DNA from: CALDSL01 sp039810245
GTDB taxonomy: Bacteria > Chloroflexota > Anaerolineae > Anaerolineales > Anaerolineaceae
DNA length: 64,000 bases
Reading direction: 5' to 3'
Assembly: GCA_039810245.1 (NCBI GenBank)
Contig: JBDHWQ010000002.1
Coordinates: 230,923 to 294,922, forward strand
Below are positions 1 to 9,071 of the stretch, in pieces; the first letter of the stretch is position 1, and the number at the start of each line of letters is the position of its first letter. The translations under genes were made by a program, and so were the position numbers. The notes beneath the pieces are model-generated. The model was not told where the DNA came from and searched no databases. It was given only the letters and a program-made list of their open reading frames with translations.

Positions 1-2
1 AG

Positions 3-3000
3 GTACGCCTGACGCTGCAAGACCAGCAGCGCGCCACGGGCAGCCTGGATACAACCGCGGCCGGCGCACTCAGCCTGCGCATCAATCAGGGCTGGCACAC
101 CGGACTGCACGAGCAGCTCGGGCGTGAATTATTCCAGTTACTGCTGCCCGAACCGCTGGCTACGCTGTATGCTTCGGCGCTGCGCGCCAGTGGGCGGCGT
201 GGTTTGCGGCTGGCGCTGGAAATTGACCCTGAGCTGCCCGCGCTGCACCACGTGCCGTGGGAGCGCATGCTGCACCCGGTCGGCGCGGGGTGGCTGCCGC
301 TGGCGGCCGCGCCCAACGTATTCTTCTCGCGCCGGCTGCGACCTGGCCAACCCTGGCCGCTGCCCGCCCCGGCCGGCGCCCTCAAAGCGTTGGTGGTCGT
401 CTCCAGCCCGTTCCCTCAGGGGAGTCCCTTCTATGTGGATAGCGCCAAAGAGCAGGCTGCCATCCTGGAAGTGTTAGCGCAGTTCCCCGACCAGGTACAG
501 GCAGAAGTGCTGAGCGGCGAAATCCGGCTGCAGCAGATTGTCGACCGGCTGAACAGCGCCGGCGGATATGATATCCTGTATTACGCCGGGCATGGCACAT
601 GGAACGACGCCACCCAGACCGGCGCGCTGATCCTTACTGGCCCGCAGCCGGATGGCAGCAGCGGCCCGGTCGAAGTAAGCGCGGCTGAGGTCGTTGATAA
701 ATTGGGCAGCGTGGGCAGCCTGCCGCGTCTGGTATTCCTGGGCGCGTGTGAGAGCGGCCAGCAGTCCACATTCGATGCCTTCGCGGGCGTGGGGCCGGCG
801 CTGGTGATCGGCGGCTGCCCGGCGGTAGTGTGCATGCAGGAGAAGGTGGAGAACGCAGTGGCGCGACCATTCGCAGTGGAATTCACCAGTAACCTGCTGT
901 TGAGCGGCTGCGTGGACCTGGCGATGAACCGCGCGCGTGTAACGCTACTGGAAAACCAATACTTTCAGTGGGCCGTGCCGGTGCTGTACATGCACCTGCT
1001 GGATGGCCTATTGTTCAATCCGGTGCAGCGCTTCCGCCCGGCGCAGCCACAACCCTACAAAAAATTGGCTCCCTATGGCCGAGACGATGGTAATCTATTC
1101 AAAGGCCGCACGGTAGATGTGACCGAAGTGGCTACACGCATCAGGGCCGGGCAGATCACCCTGGTGCATGGTGAATCCGGCGTGGGGTTGACCTCGCTGC
1201 TGGACGCCGGAGTATGTAAGGTGCTGACAGAGGGTAACGAGCAGGTGCGCTGCCGCGTGGTGCGCGTGGAAGATTATGGCGACCTGGCGGGCGAAATTCG
1301 CACCAACCTGGTGGAAGACGGCCGCCCGGTATTCCTACCACTGGCCGGTGATGCTGCCCTGGCAGACGTGCTGCAGGCGGTGGCCAATGGCCCGTTCGCC
1401 GCGCTGGTGTTGATGCTAGACCAGTTCGAAAACGCGCTGGCACTGCCCCCTGCCCGCCAGCAAGAAATTTTTGATGGGTTGGATGCAGGGCTGGCGGCAG
1501 CCGGCCAGCGTCTCAAGCTGGTGATCGCGCTTAACAGCGACTTCCTCAGCGGGCAGGCGCAGTTGCAGAGCTGGCTGGGTAGCCGCGCCGGTAACTGGGT
1601 GGAGGTGCTGCCGCTGCAACCGGATAATGCGGTTGAAGCCATCTACCAACCGCTGCGCGATATTGGCTCCGCGGTGCAGATCAACCGCAAGTATGTCAAA
1701 GAGCAGATTGTGCCTGACCTGACGGGGCTGTATGCCGGGAAAGCGTCAAAACAGAAGTCCTGGGTTGACCCCGGCCAGCTCCAAATCGTATCCTCGTGGC
1801 TATACGAAAAGGCTGAAAATACCAACGAGGACACGATCGAGTTATATGAAGATACGGGCGGCGCGGATGGTATCCTGGCGCGCTATATGAGCGAGGAGAT
1901 GGAACAGCTCTTCCCGGGCGAGTCGGCCGACATCGCGCGCAAGATCTTCGTGGCCCTGGCCGCTCCGCAAATGGATCACTGGGTGCGGCCGGAGCAGGTC
2001 ACGATCCGCGCCGCGGCGCAGGACGGCCAGCCCGGCGCACCGGTGCCGGCCGGCGTGGTGACCACGGTGTTGAACCAGCTGGTGCGCGCCGAACTGCTGA
2101 CGCGGCGCTTCCAGGATGGCGGCTACGCCTATGCCTTCTCCAACCATACCGTGGCCGAGCAGGCCGTGCTGCTGGGCGGTGAGAGCGTACGCCTGGCCTA
2201 CCAGGTGGGCGATGAGCTGGAGCGCGCCTGGCGGCTGTGGCTGGCCGAGCGCGAAGAAAGCCAGGCCGACCCGGCGCGGTTGGATGCAGCGCTGCCCGGG
2301 GTGCAGCAGCTGCGCCGTCTGGCGGAGTTCGGCGCGCACATTGATGCGCCGCCGGTGAAGCTTCTGCTGCTGCTACGCGCTGCGGTGCTGCACCGCGAGC
2401 CGGTGGACACGTGGCTGGAGAAGCTGCGCAAGAAGGAAAATGAGCTGCACCTGGTGCAGGCTTTGGAAAGCAGCGGCCCGCAAGAACCCGAGCCTGCCAT
2501 CAGCGGCGTGGCGCGCAGCCTTTCCCATACCTTGCTGGGGATGGGTGCCGCGAGCATGCCCAAACGGCCGGACAACGCCTATGGCTATGGCGAAGTCGCG
2601 TGGGCGGCGGTGAACAGCGGGGACCCCATCAGCCGGCAGACAGCCGCGCTGGCCCTGGCCGTGCTGCCCGGCGGCGCAGGCGAAGCCCTGGCGCGGCTGC
2701 ACCTGGCGCTGGATGCCGGCGCGAAGCGGCCGCGACTGGCCGGTCAGGTGTACGGCAGCCTGGCCGAGCATCTGCCGGAGGCAGACCGCGGCGCAGTGGA
2801 GCGTGAGATCCGCCACCTGCCGCTGTCAGGGCGCCTGGCAGCGTACCTGTGGCGCGGCACCTGGCGCGCAATCAATGATCGCGGTTGGATCGCATGGAGC
2901 ACGTTGGGTGGCGCGTTGGGGGCCGGGCTGGGCCTGGGTTTGGAACGGCTGCTGGTGGGTATCCTTGCCACCCCGCCCGGGCAGACCATTCGACTGCTGG

Positions 3001-3599
3001 GATCCACGTTTTTCTTCATCCATTCCTACACCGGTTTCCTGCTTATGCTCTTGTGCTGTCTGGGCCTGGCGCTGGCGGGGCCAATCTTCCTGCGCAACCG
3101 CTCGCATACCACGCTGGCGCAGCGACTGCTACTGGGCACGTTGGGTTTTGGATTCGCCAATCTGGCAGTCAGTTTTATTACCGGGGGCAACATCCTGGCG
3201 GTCCCCTTCCCGATCCTGGCAGGATTCCTGGCGGGGATTCTTCTCAGCGCACCCCTGGCGCTGCAGGATGCGCAAGCAGATGCTCACCTCAGTGGGCGGG
3301 TGCTCGCCGCCGGCGCGGTTGCGGCGCTGCTGTTCGCCGGGTTACACGCCGTTTTTCTGGCGTTCCCTAACCTGGGCGTGGGTATTACCTCGGCATTGTC
3401 TGCCGGGGCGATGAACAGCCTGTTTCAGCACTGGGGCTGGCTGCAGCGCGCCTACCCTTCGGATTGGGCCGACCTGATTTCATTGGCGGACGCGCTGCTT
3501 TCCGGTTCGGCGCTGGCATTCGGCGGGCTGGCCGGCCGGCGGCTGGCGGCTATAGGCTACGCGCGCTGGCAGGTTATTGTTAACCGCGGTTCAGATTAA
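3..3599 (+). CDS. CHAT caspase-like / nSTAND / multi-pass membrane protein, 5'-truncated by window edge
   Basis: The frame is open from the first bases of the window, so the true start lies to the left; over 1190 residues are visible. The CHAT protease-like domain shows a His in YYAGHG (codon at 591) and a Cys in FLGACESG (codon at 747), the caspase-type dyad. A STAND-type NTPase domain follows: P-loop-like GESGVGLTS at 1170-1196 and Walker-B-like LVLMLDQFE near 1408-1434. The P-loop lysine is replaced by Leu, so ATP hydrolysis is doubtful. The C-terminal third (from about 2880) has about six hydrophobic segments, implying membrane anchoring. CHAT-STAND proteins are known as inducible proteases in defence and signalling; the substrate here is unknown. 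It is followed after 18 bases by a FecR-like lipoprotein gene and leads a run of five same-strand genes. Confidence 0.88.
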   Translation, partial: VRLTLQDQQRATGSLDTTAAGALSLRINQGWHTGLHEQLGRELFQLLLPEPLATLYASALRASGRRGLRLALEIDPELPALHHVPWERMLHPVGAGWLPLAAAPNVFFSRRLRPGQPWPLPAPAGALKALVVVSSPFPQGSPFYVDSAKEQAAILEVLAQFPDQVQAEVLSGEIRLQQIVDRLNSAGGYDILYYAGHGTWNDATQTGALILTGPQPDGSSGPVEVSAAEVVDKLGSVGSLPRLVFLGACESGQQSTFDAFAGVGPALVIGGCPAVVCMQEKVENAVARPFAVEFTSNLLLSGCVDLAMNRARVTLLENQYFQWAVPVLYMHLLDGLLFNPVQRFRPAQPQPYKKLAPYGRDDGNLFKGRTVDVTEVATRIRAGQITLVHGESGVGLTSLLDAGVCKVLTEGNEQVRCRVVRVEDYGDLAGEIRTNLVEDGRPVFLPLAGDAALADVLQAVANGPFAALVLMLDQFENALALPPARQQEIFDGLDAGLAAAGQRLKLVIALNSDFLSGQAQLQSWLGSRAGNWVEVLPLQPDNAVEAIYQPLRDIGSAVQINRKYVKEQIVPDLTGLYAGKASKQKSWVDPGQLQIVSSWLYEKAENTNEDTIELYEDTGGADGILARYMSEEMEQLFPGESADIARKIFVALAAPQMDHWVRPEQVTIRAAAQDGQPGAPVPAGVVTTVLNQLVRAELLTRRFQDGGYAYAFSNHTVAEQAVLLGGESVRLAYQVGDELERAWRLWLAEREESQADPARLDAALPGVQQLRRLAEFGAHIDAPPVKLLLLLRAAVLHREPVDTWLEKLRKKENELHLVQALESSGPQEPEPAISGVARSLSHTLLGMGAASMPKRPDNAYGYGEVAWAAVNSGDPISRQTAALALAVLPGGAGEALARLHLALDAGAKRPRLAGQVYGSLAEHLPEADRGAVEREIRHLPLSGRLAAYLWRGTWRAINDRGWIAWSTLGGALGAGLGLGLERLLVGILATPPGQTIRLLGSTFFFIHSYTGFLLMLLCCLGLALAGPIFLRNRSHTTLAQRLLLGTLGFGFANLAVSFITGGNILAVPFPILAGFLAGILLSAPLALQDAQADAHLSGRVLAAGAVAALLFAGLHAVFLAFPNLGVGITSALSAGAMNSLFQHWGWLQRAYPSDWADLISLADALLSGSALAFGGLAGRRLAAIGYARWQVIVNRGSD

Positions 3600-3617
3600 C
3601 GGTACAAGGAGCGGTTT

Positions 3618-4997
3618 ATGGACACAAAAGGGAATAGAACGATGCGCCTGCTGCTGGCCGGTGCTGTGCTGGCAATGGCAATCATGGCATGCAGCCTGAC
3701 CGGTGGGCAACCAACCGACGCGCCGGCCACTGAGTCACCGGCGCAAACCGCCCCACCCGCGGCAAGCGCCACCACTGAAGCTACCAGCCCGCCGGACGCC
3801 AGTGCTACCCCTACCACACGCCCCACAGCCAGCGCAACCAGCATCCCGCCCTCGCCCACCGCTCCGCCAACCACCGTGGCGCGGGTGGAAGTGCCCTCAC
3901 AAGTGCGGCGGTTGAATGCCGCGGTGTTCACCGGTGCGCGCCAGCCGCTGCCCGCGCTGGACCAGGATGGCTTCATCACGCTGGATGCAAACGCGCTGAT
4001 CACCACAGACCTCAACGGTGAGGCAGAAGTGGTTTTGAATAACTGCCTGAGGATCTTTGTATTCCAGCTTTCCAGTCTCACGCGCAGTACCTGCCGTCGC
4101 GCAGACCAGCAGAGCGGGCTGGCGGCGTGCAGCACAGGCGGCATCGCCACGGTGATCAACAACTGCACTTCCAAAGTGAAGATTGAAAGCCCCAGCGCCA
4201 GCGTGACCACTGATGGAACCATGTTCTCATTGATCTATCTGCCCGAGGATCAGATCAGCCTGCTGCAGGTATACGAAGGAGAGGTGGATGTGCAGGGAGT
4301 GACGGACATGAGCAGCGGACAAATGAGCGGCGGCAGCACAGTTGAACAGGACAATTTGTGGTTCAGCGCCCCGGGCAGCCAGTGGGACAACATCAATGGC
4401 ATACCCGCGCGCGAAGCCCAGGAAATGTCGGTATGGGAAGCCATCCGCCCCGAGCTGATCGTGCGCTATCCATATCTGGACACGTGGATGGACTCGACCG
4501 GCGAGGTGATCCGCGCGCAAAACCTGGATTTCCAATCCTATCTGGATAAGCCCAACGGAACGGTGCAGATGGGCGCGGTAGGCCCGGCCTTTGATGAGCC
4601 CAATGAAAATGTCATGCTCACCCAGGGCGTGTGGTGGAGCGATGTGGAACACTCAGTGTGGCCCGACCAGAACGTGCGCCTGACGCTAACCACCCCTCTG
4701 GAGACGGTGGAAGATGCGCGCATCCTGGAATACAACCAGGAAGCCGCGCAAGGCCTGGTGACCAGCACATCCTTCCAGGATTTTGACTACGTGATCTGGA
4801 TCGCCCTGGATGGCAATGATCCATACTCCTCGCTCGAATATGTGAAATTGAGCGACTACTTCCAGCAGCTCGGGTTGAACCCGGAACCCAGTTATTACTA
4901 CGATAATGATTCACTGCAGGCATTGATCGCGGCTTCTGAGACTGGCGACAATCCCCCGCTGTTTTGGGTTGGGACAACGCCCGAATGGGTGAACTAG
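3618..4997 (+). CDS. FecR-domain lipoprotein, paralogue 1
   Basis: A 459-residue predicted lipoprotein. The N-terminal signal ends in a lipobox AIMAC with the lipid Cys at residue 25, followed by a long Ala/Thr/Pro-rich linker (about residues 28-90), typical of surface-exposed lipoproteins in Gram-variable phyla. A FecR-like beta domain follows (about residues 95-230), with ALITTDLNGEAEV and a TDGTMFSL-type segment. Paired Cys residues (NNC, STC, AAC, NNC) are conserved in the next gene and could form disulfides outside the cell. The C-terminal 200 residues are not recognised. AAGGAG 7 bases upstream supports the ATG at 3618. It sits between the CHAT-STAND gene and its own paralogue, so it is probably a sensor or scaffold in the same pathway; that role is inference. 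Confidence 0.85.
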   Translation: MDTKGNRTMRLLLAGAVLAMAIMACSLTGGQPTDAPATESPAQTAPPAASATTEATSPPDASATPTTRPTASATSIPPSPTAPPTTVARVEVPSQVRRLNAAVFTGARQPLPALDQDGFITLDANALITTDLNGEAEVVLNNCLRIFVFQLSSLTRSTCRRADQQSGLAACSTGGIATVINNCTSKVKIESPSASVTTDGTMFSLIYLPEDQISLLQVYEGEVDVQGVTDMSSGQMSGGSTVEQDNLWFSAPGSQWDNINGIPAREAQEMSVWEAIRPELIVRYPYLDTWMDSTGEVIRAQNLDFQSYLDKPNGTVQMGAVGPAFDEPNENVMLTQGVWWSDVEHSVWPDQNVRLTLTTPLETVEDARILEYNQEAAQGLVTSTSFQDFDYVIWIALDGNDPYSSLEYVKLSDYFQQLGLNPEPSYYYDNDSLQALIAASETGDNPPLFWVGTTPEWVN

Positions 4998-5006
4998 GAG
5001 CCGAAT

Positions 5007-6335
5007 ATGTACGCAAAAGGGAATTGGAGTGGCTGGCTGCTGGTTGGTCTGTTAGCGCTAGCACTGGCCGCGGGATGCGACGATACGCCGACAGATACCC
5101 CGATACCCGCGAGTACAATCACGCCTACCGTGATCATCACGGGCACCCCACTCGATGAAATCACCGACACCCCGGTACCGGAGATCACCGACACGCCGGT
5201 AGAGCCTACCGCAGACAAGAATGCCAAGGTGCTGGTGCAATCGATGGTGCGCCGGTTGACGCCAGTGGTCTGGGCCGGCCCGGCGGCGCCACTACCTGAA
5301 GTAGCCAGCGATGCTGCCTTTGAACTGCAGCCGGGTGGGATGATTAGCACCGACCAGAGCGGCGAGGCGGAAGTCTCTATCGAAGACTGCTTGAAGATCT
5401 ATCTGTATCAGGGTTCGCAGCTCAAACGCAGCACCTGCCACGAAACCGATCAGCAGGGTGGGTTGGCGGTGTGCAGCCTGGATGGGATGATTTCTGTCAT
5501 CAACCAGTGCTTGAGCCAGGTGGTGATCGTGCAGACGCCAAACTCAGAAATCGTGACGCATGGCACCGAGTTCACTGTGATGTACGACGCGCAGCAAGAC
5601 CTGACCGTGGTGCAGGTGCTGGAAGGGCGGGTGGCTTTCACACCCATCCTGGCGAATATCCCGGCAGCGCAGCCAAGCGTGGAGCTGCAGGCCAATACCA
5701 TGATCTTCACCACGTCAAAAGTAGCGCCAACGCTGACCGACCAGCTCCCTGAGCGCCAGGTACTACCACTCGAACGTTGGGAGATACTGCGCAGCAATCT
5801 GACCGTGAAAAACCCGTACGTCGATCTGTGGATGGAATCGACACGGGCGCAGGCGGTGGTCAACCAAAGCACATTCCCGCAGGTGTTAATCCGCCCCAGT
5901 GGTACCGTCATCATCGATATGACCGGAGCAGCCTGGAATGACCCGACATTGCAAAAACTGGTATCTGATAACATCCCCTGGACGGAATTTGTTCATGAGC
6001 TGTGGCCAGATGCGTTTGTGAAGCCGCAACTGGTATTCCCGGAAAAACAGGTGAATGACGCGCGCTTTCTCAAGCGCACGGACCTGCTGCCCAGCACGCG
6101 CGCCGCCATCCGCTTGCGCGGGCAGGCGCAAAATGTGATTACAATTTTCGCTCTGCGCGGTAATGCCAATGCGGAAGGCATCGTCAAGCGCGTGAGCAAC
6201 TTCCTGGTGGAGAGTGGATTCCGGACCCAGGTCGAATTCCTGGATGCAGAGAGCCTGAAGAATCAACAGGCAATCGCTGCATTAAACACCAAACCGATCA
6301 TGATCATCACGCTGTCCGGGTCGTATTTCGAGTAA
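5007..6335 (+). CDS. FecR-domain lipoprotein, paralogue 2
   Basis: A 442-residue lipoprotein with signal peptide and lipobox LAAGC (Cys24), a Thr/Pro-rich repeat-like linker with several ITDTPV-type units, then a FecR-like domain clearly homologous to the preceding gene: both share the pattern RRLTPV/RRLNAA, STDQSGEAEV, CLKIYLYQ, RSTC, DQQGGLAVC and VINQC. The C-terminal part also matches the paralogue in spacing (WPD motif, then a short alpha/beta tail). The gene starts 9 bases after its paralogue stops, indicating tandem duplication and co-transcription. FecR proteins in Proteobacteria relay signals to ECF sigma factors, but no sigma factor is seen next to this pair, so the downstream partner may instead be one of the adjacent protease-like proteins. 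Confidence 0.85.
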   Translation: MYAKGNWSGWLLVGLLALALAAGCDDTPTDTPIPASTITPTVIITGTPLDEITDTPVPEITDTPVEPTADKNAKVLVQSMVRRLTPVVWAGPAAPLPEVASDAAFELQPGGMISTDQSGEAEVSIEDCLKIYLYQGSQLKRSTCHETDQQGGLAVCSLDGMISVINQCLSQVVIVQTPNSEIVTHGTEFTVMYDAQQDLTVVQVLEGRVAFTPILANIPAAQPSVELQANTMIFTTSKVAPTLTDQLPERQVLPLERWEILRSNLTVKNPYVDLWMESTRAQAVVNQSTFPQVLIRPSGTVIIDMTGAAWNDPTLQKLVSDNIPWTEFVHELWPDAFVKPQLVFPEKQVNDARFLKRTDLLPSTRAAIRLRGQAQNVITIFALRGNANAEGIVKRVSNFLVESGFRTQVEFLDAESLKNQQAIAALNTKPIMIITLSGSYFE

Positions 6336-6351
6336 GAGAAACGAGGGTGCA

Positions 6352-7815
6352 ATGAGCAAACGATTTGTGTTCAATGGCATCAACGGCGAGACCGGCGAAT
6401 ACCTTACCCAGCCAATGGATCTGGATGAGCTGGTGCGCGTGGCGATGGGCGAGCAGCCCAAACCGGGGCTGGCAGAAATCCTGGCCGCCATCTGGCGCAA
6501 AATCAGCACGCCATTTATGGGCCTTCCGCTGGGCGTGGACCCCAAAGACCCATCGCAGTCCGGCTGGGGGATCGTATTCCTGCAGGGCGAAGACCCGGCA
6601 GTGAAGACGGCATTGCAAAAACTGATTGACCACCGCCGCCAGAAGATCAATAACGACTCGATCGTCAAGGTGCTGGATTACGCGCCTGGCGAAGAGTACG
6701 AAGGCTGGCTGGCGCGGTACAACGTCGCCCCGGGGAGTATCGTTCCGACCAGCGTACCATTCTACTTGCTTCTGGTGGGCGACCCAAAACTGATGCCGTT
6801 TGATTTCAGCCAGCTATTAGACGCGGAGTATGCCGTAGGGCGGCTGCACTTTGACACCCCGGCGGAATACGAAGCGTATGTTGATTCGCTGATCGCCTAC
6901 GAAAATGGGACCAGCGTGCCCAACGCGCGCGAGGTAGTATTCTTCAGCCCGCGCCATTCCTTCGATGCGGCCACCCAGATGAGCGCGGATTCCCTGGTCA
7001 ACCCGCTGGCGGATGGCATCCCGGCAGCCAACGGCCAGCCGGCCGCGCCGGGAGTAGCGCAACACTGGGGCTACACGCGGTGCAAGCTGTGGGGAGATGA
7101 TGCCACGCGCCAGGCGTTGCTGGACGTCATTTGCCCGCCGGCGCAGCAACAACCGCCGGCGTTGCTGTTCACTGCCAGCCACGGCATGGGCTTTCCGGCC
7201 AGCAGCACGCAGCAGAAAGCTACGCAAGGCGCGCTGCTATGCCAGGACTGGCCGGGTTTTGGCACGATTGCCCCGACACATTATTTCAGCGCGGCGGACG
7301 TGCCCGCCGGGGCGCGCGTGAACGGCATGGTGATGTTCCACTTCGCCTGTTATGGCGGCGGCACCCCGGAGTATGACCAGTTTTTCCACGTAGCCAACCA
7401 GCCTACTCCGCAACTTGCCAATGCCCCGTTTATCGCCGCGCTGCCCAAAACCTGGCTCACCCACCCCGGCGGCGGCGCGCTGGCAGTGATCGGCCACGTG
7501 GAGCGCGCCTGGGGCTATTCGATTATTGCGCCCGAAGCCGGGCAGCAGATCCAGAGCTTCCAAAACGCGGTAGGCATGATCCTCACCGGCCACCCGCTGG
7601 GTTACGCGCTCAAGGACTTCAACGAGCGTTTCTCATACCTCTCCAACAAGCTGACGCGGCTGCTCAACCAGCAGCGCATTACCCACACGCTGGACAATGA
7701 TGACTATGTGACCACCTGGGTGCAGCGCAATGACGCCGAAGGCTACGTGCTGCTGGGAGACCCGGCCGCGCGTGTGCGCGTTGATGCCCTGGGCGCGGCG
7801 ACATCACTTGCCTGA
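6352..7815 (+). CDS. Caspase-like (C25/CHAT-type) protein
   Basis: A 487-residue cytoplasmic-looking protein with no signal peptide. A caspase-fold dyad is readable: His277 in TASHGMGF and Cys333 in HFACYGGG, each after a hydrophobic strand as in peptidase C25 (gingipain) and CHAT domains. The N-terminal 130 residues are alpha/beta and unassigned; YLLLVGDPKLMPF and EYAVGRL resemble the segment before the dyad in C25-like proteins. It lies 17 bases after the second FecR lipoprotein with the same strand and base composition, so it is probably in the same operon as the CHAT-STAND gene. It may be a second, simpler caspase-like protease activated by, or acting beside, the first. Catalytic activity is not demonstrated. 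Confidence 0.75.
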   Translation: MSKRFVFNGINGETGEYLTQPMDLDELVRVAMGEQPKPGLAEILAAIWRKISTPFMGLPLGVDPKDPSQSGWGIVFLQGEDPAVKTALQKLIDHRRQKINNDSIVKVLDYAPGEEYEGWLARYNVAPGSIVPTSVPFYLLLVGDPKLMPFDFSQLLDAEYAVGRLHFDTPAEYEAYVDSLIAYENGTSVPNAREVVFFSPRHSFDAATQMSADSLVNPLADGIPAANGQPAAPGVAQHWGYTRCKLWGDDATRQALLDVICPPAQQQPPALLFTASHGMGFPASSTQQKATQGALLCQDWPGFGTIAPTHYFSAADVPAGARVNGMVMFHFACYGGGTPEYDQFFHVANQPTPQLANAPFIAALPKTWLTHPGGGALAVIGHVERAWGYSIIAPEAGQQIQSFQNAVGMILTGHPLGYALKDFNERFSYLSNKLTRLLNQQRITHTLDNDDYVTTWVQRNDAEGYVLLGDPAARVRVDALGAATSLA

Positions 7816-7942
7816 GATCAATCCCGATCCAGCCCGCTCGCCCCTTTCGTTCGCCCCAATGAAAGGACGCATTTGGGGGAAGAATGGGTGGTTTATTGCG
7901 ATAACCACTGAAACGAGAAAGTAAACAAAAAGGAGATTACCA

Positions 7943-9040
7943 ATGGCAGACAAACAGGGAACACCCCTCAATACCATCCCTGGCTTCCCGGAAGATGCGA
8001 CCGGGAGGCTTGCCGGGCTGTGGATCACCACCGCGGAAGAGCTGGTGGGCACAGCGGTTAACGGGGCCGGGCCGCAAAGCCTGGCTGAGTACCTGGGCCT
8101 GAGCCTGGAAGACACCAACCGGCTGATCCAGCAGGCCGTCGCGGCGCTGCCGCCGGGTGTATCATTCGCCCCGGGTGACGTGGACCCGCACGGCCTGGGC
8201 GCGCTGGATGAGCCCGCGGATGAAGAGCATCGCGGACCAGTGTCGTTTGCCCCGCTGCCCGGCCAGGTGGACCTGCACGCACAAATGCCACCGGTGCGCA
8301 ACCAGGGACAGCGGGGCACATGCGTATCGTTTGCCACCACCGCGGTGCACGAATACCTGCTGGGCCAGCGCTATCCCCAGGACAGCCTGTCAGAGCAATA
8401 CCTGTACTGGGACTGCAAGCGCAACGATCTGTATCCCGGCGCGGGAACTTTTATTCACGTGGCGATGAACTGCCTGGCGCGCGATGGGCAGTGCACCGAA
8501 ACTGCCTGGCCATATAACCCCAACCCGGTGAATGGCAATGAAGGCCAGGATCCGCCCCCACCGGCCGCGATCAGCGGCGCGGGCAGCTACCGCATCACAG
8601 GCACCAGCAAACTGCCGGCGCGTTCGGTGCAGGACCTGAAGACCTGCCTGGCGCAGAACTCTCCTATTGCCTTTGCCGTGCCGGTGTTCACCTATTGGTT
8701 CACTGAACCATTGCGCAGCAGCGGCGATATCCGCATGCCATTGCAAGGCGACAAGCAGGAAGGCGGCCACGCCATGTGCATGGTGGGCTACAGCGACGAC
8801 CCGACCGTGCCGGGCGGTGGGTATTTTATCATCCGCAACAGTTGGGGTACCGGCTGGGCCGGAAAGTCGGCGGTGGCGGCCGGGTATGCGCGGCTGCCGT
8901 ACGCCTATATGGAACAGTATGCCAGCGCCGCGCACAGCGCGCAGATCGTGGAGAAGAAGGCCCAGGAGGAAGATACACCCGCCAACTCCTGGCAGCACTT
9001 CCTCGACTGGCTACGCGGACTATTTGGCGGAAAGGCATAA
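7943..9040 (+). CDS. Papain-family (C1) cysteine protease with N-terminal helical domain
   Basis: A 365-residue protein with a complete papain catalytic set: Gln121 (oxyanion hole) and Cys127 in RNQGQRGTCVSFA, His276 in GGHAMCMVGY and Asn299 in IIRNSWGTGW. No secretion signal is seen, which is unusual for the family and points to an intracellular target or a non-classical role. Residues 1-75 look like a helix-hairpin-helix-type domain (ITTAEELVGTA, LAEYLGLSLED), possibly a protein-interaction region instead of a classical propeptide. AAAGGAG 7 to 8 bases upstream supports the ATG. The 127-base gap to the preceding caspase-like gene holds no strong terminator, so it may belong to the same transcription unit. 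Confidence 0.88.
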   Translation: MADKQGTPLNTIPGFPEDATGRLAGLWITTAEELVGTAVNGAGPQSLAEYLGLSLEDTNRLIQQAVAALPPGVSFAPGDVDPHGLGALDEPADEEHRGPVSFAPLPGQVDLHAQMPPVRNQGQRGTCVSFATTAVHEYLLGQRYPQDSLSEQYLYWDCKRNDLYPGAGTFIHVAMNCLARDGQCTETAWPYNPNPVNGNEGQDPPPPAAISGAGSYRITGTSKLPARSVQDLKTCLAQNSPIAFAVPVFTYWFTEPLRSSGDIRMPLQGDKQEGGHAMCMVGYSDDPTVPGGGYFIIRNSWGTGWAGKSAVAAGYARLPYAYMEQYASAAHSAQIVEKKAQEEDTPANSWQHFLDWLRGLFGGKA

Positions 9041-9071
9041 AGTTTCCTCGCCGCTGATATACAATCAGGGC

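Noticed and set aside
7859..7924. 21-codon ORF in the gap before the papain gene
   Set aside because: No ribosome-binding site and no sign of conservation that can be judged from one sequence.
8667..9071. Upstream extension of the winged-helix gene into the papain gene
   Set aside because: The extra 135 residues are out-of-frame translation of the protease; family homology starts at the ATG at 9072.
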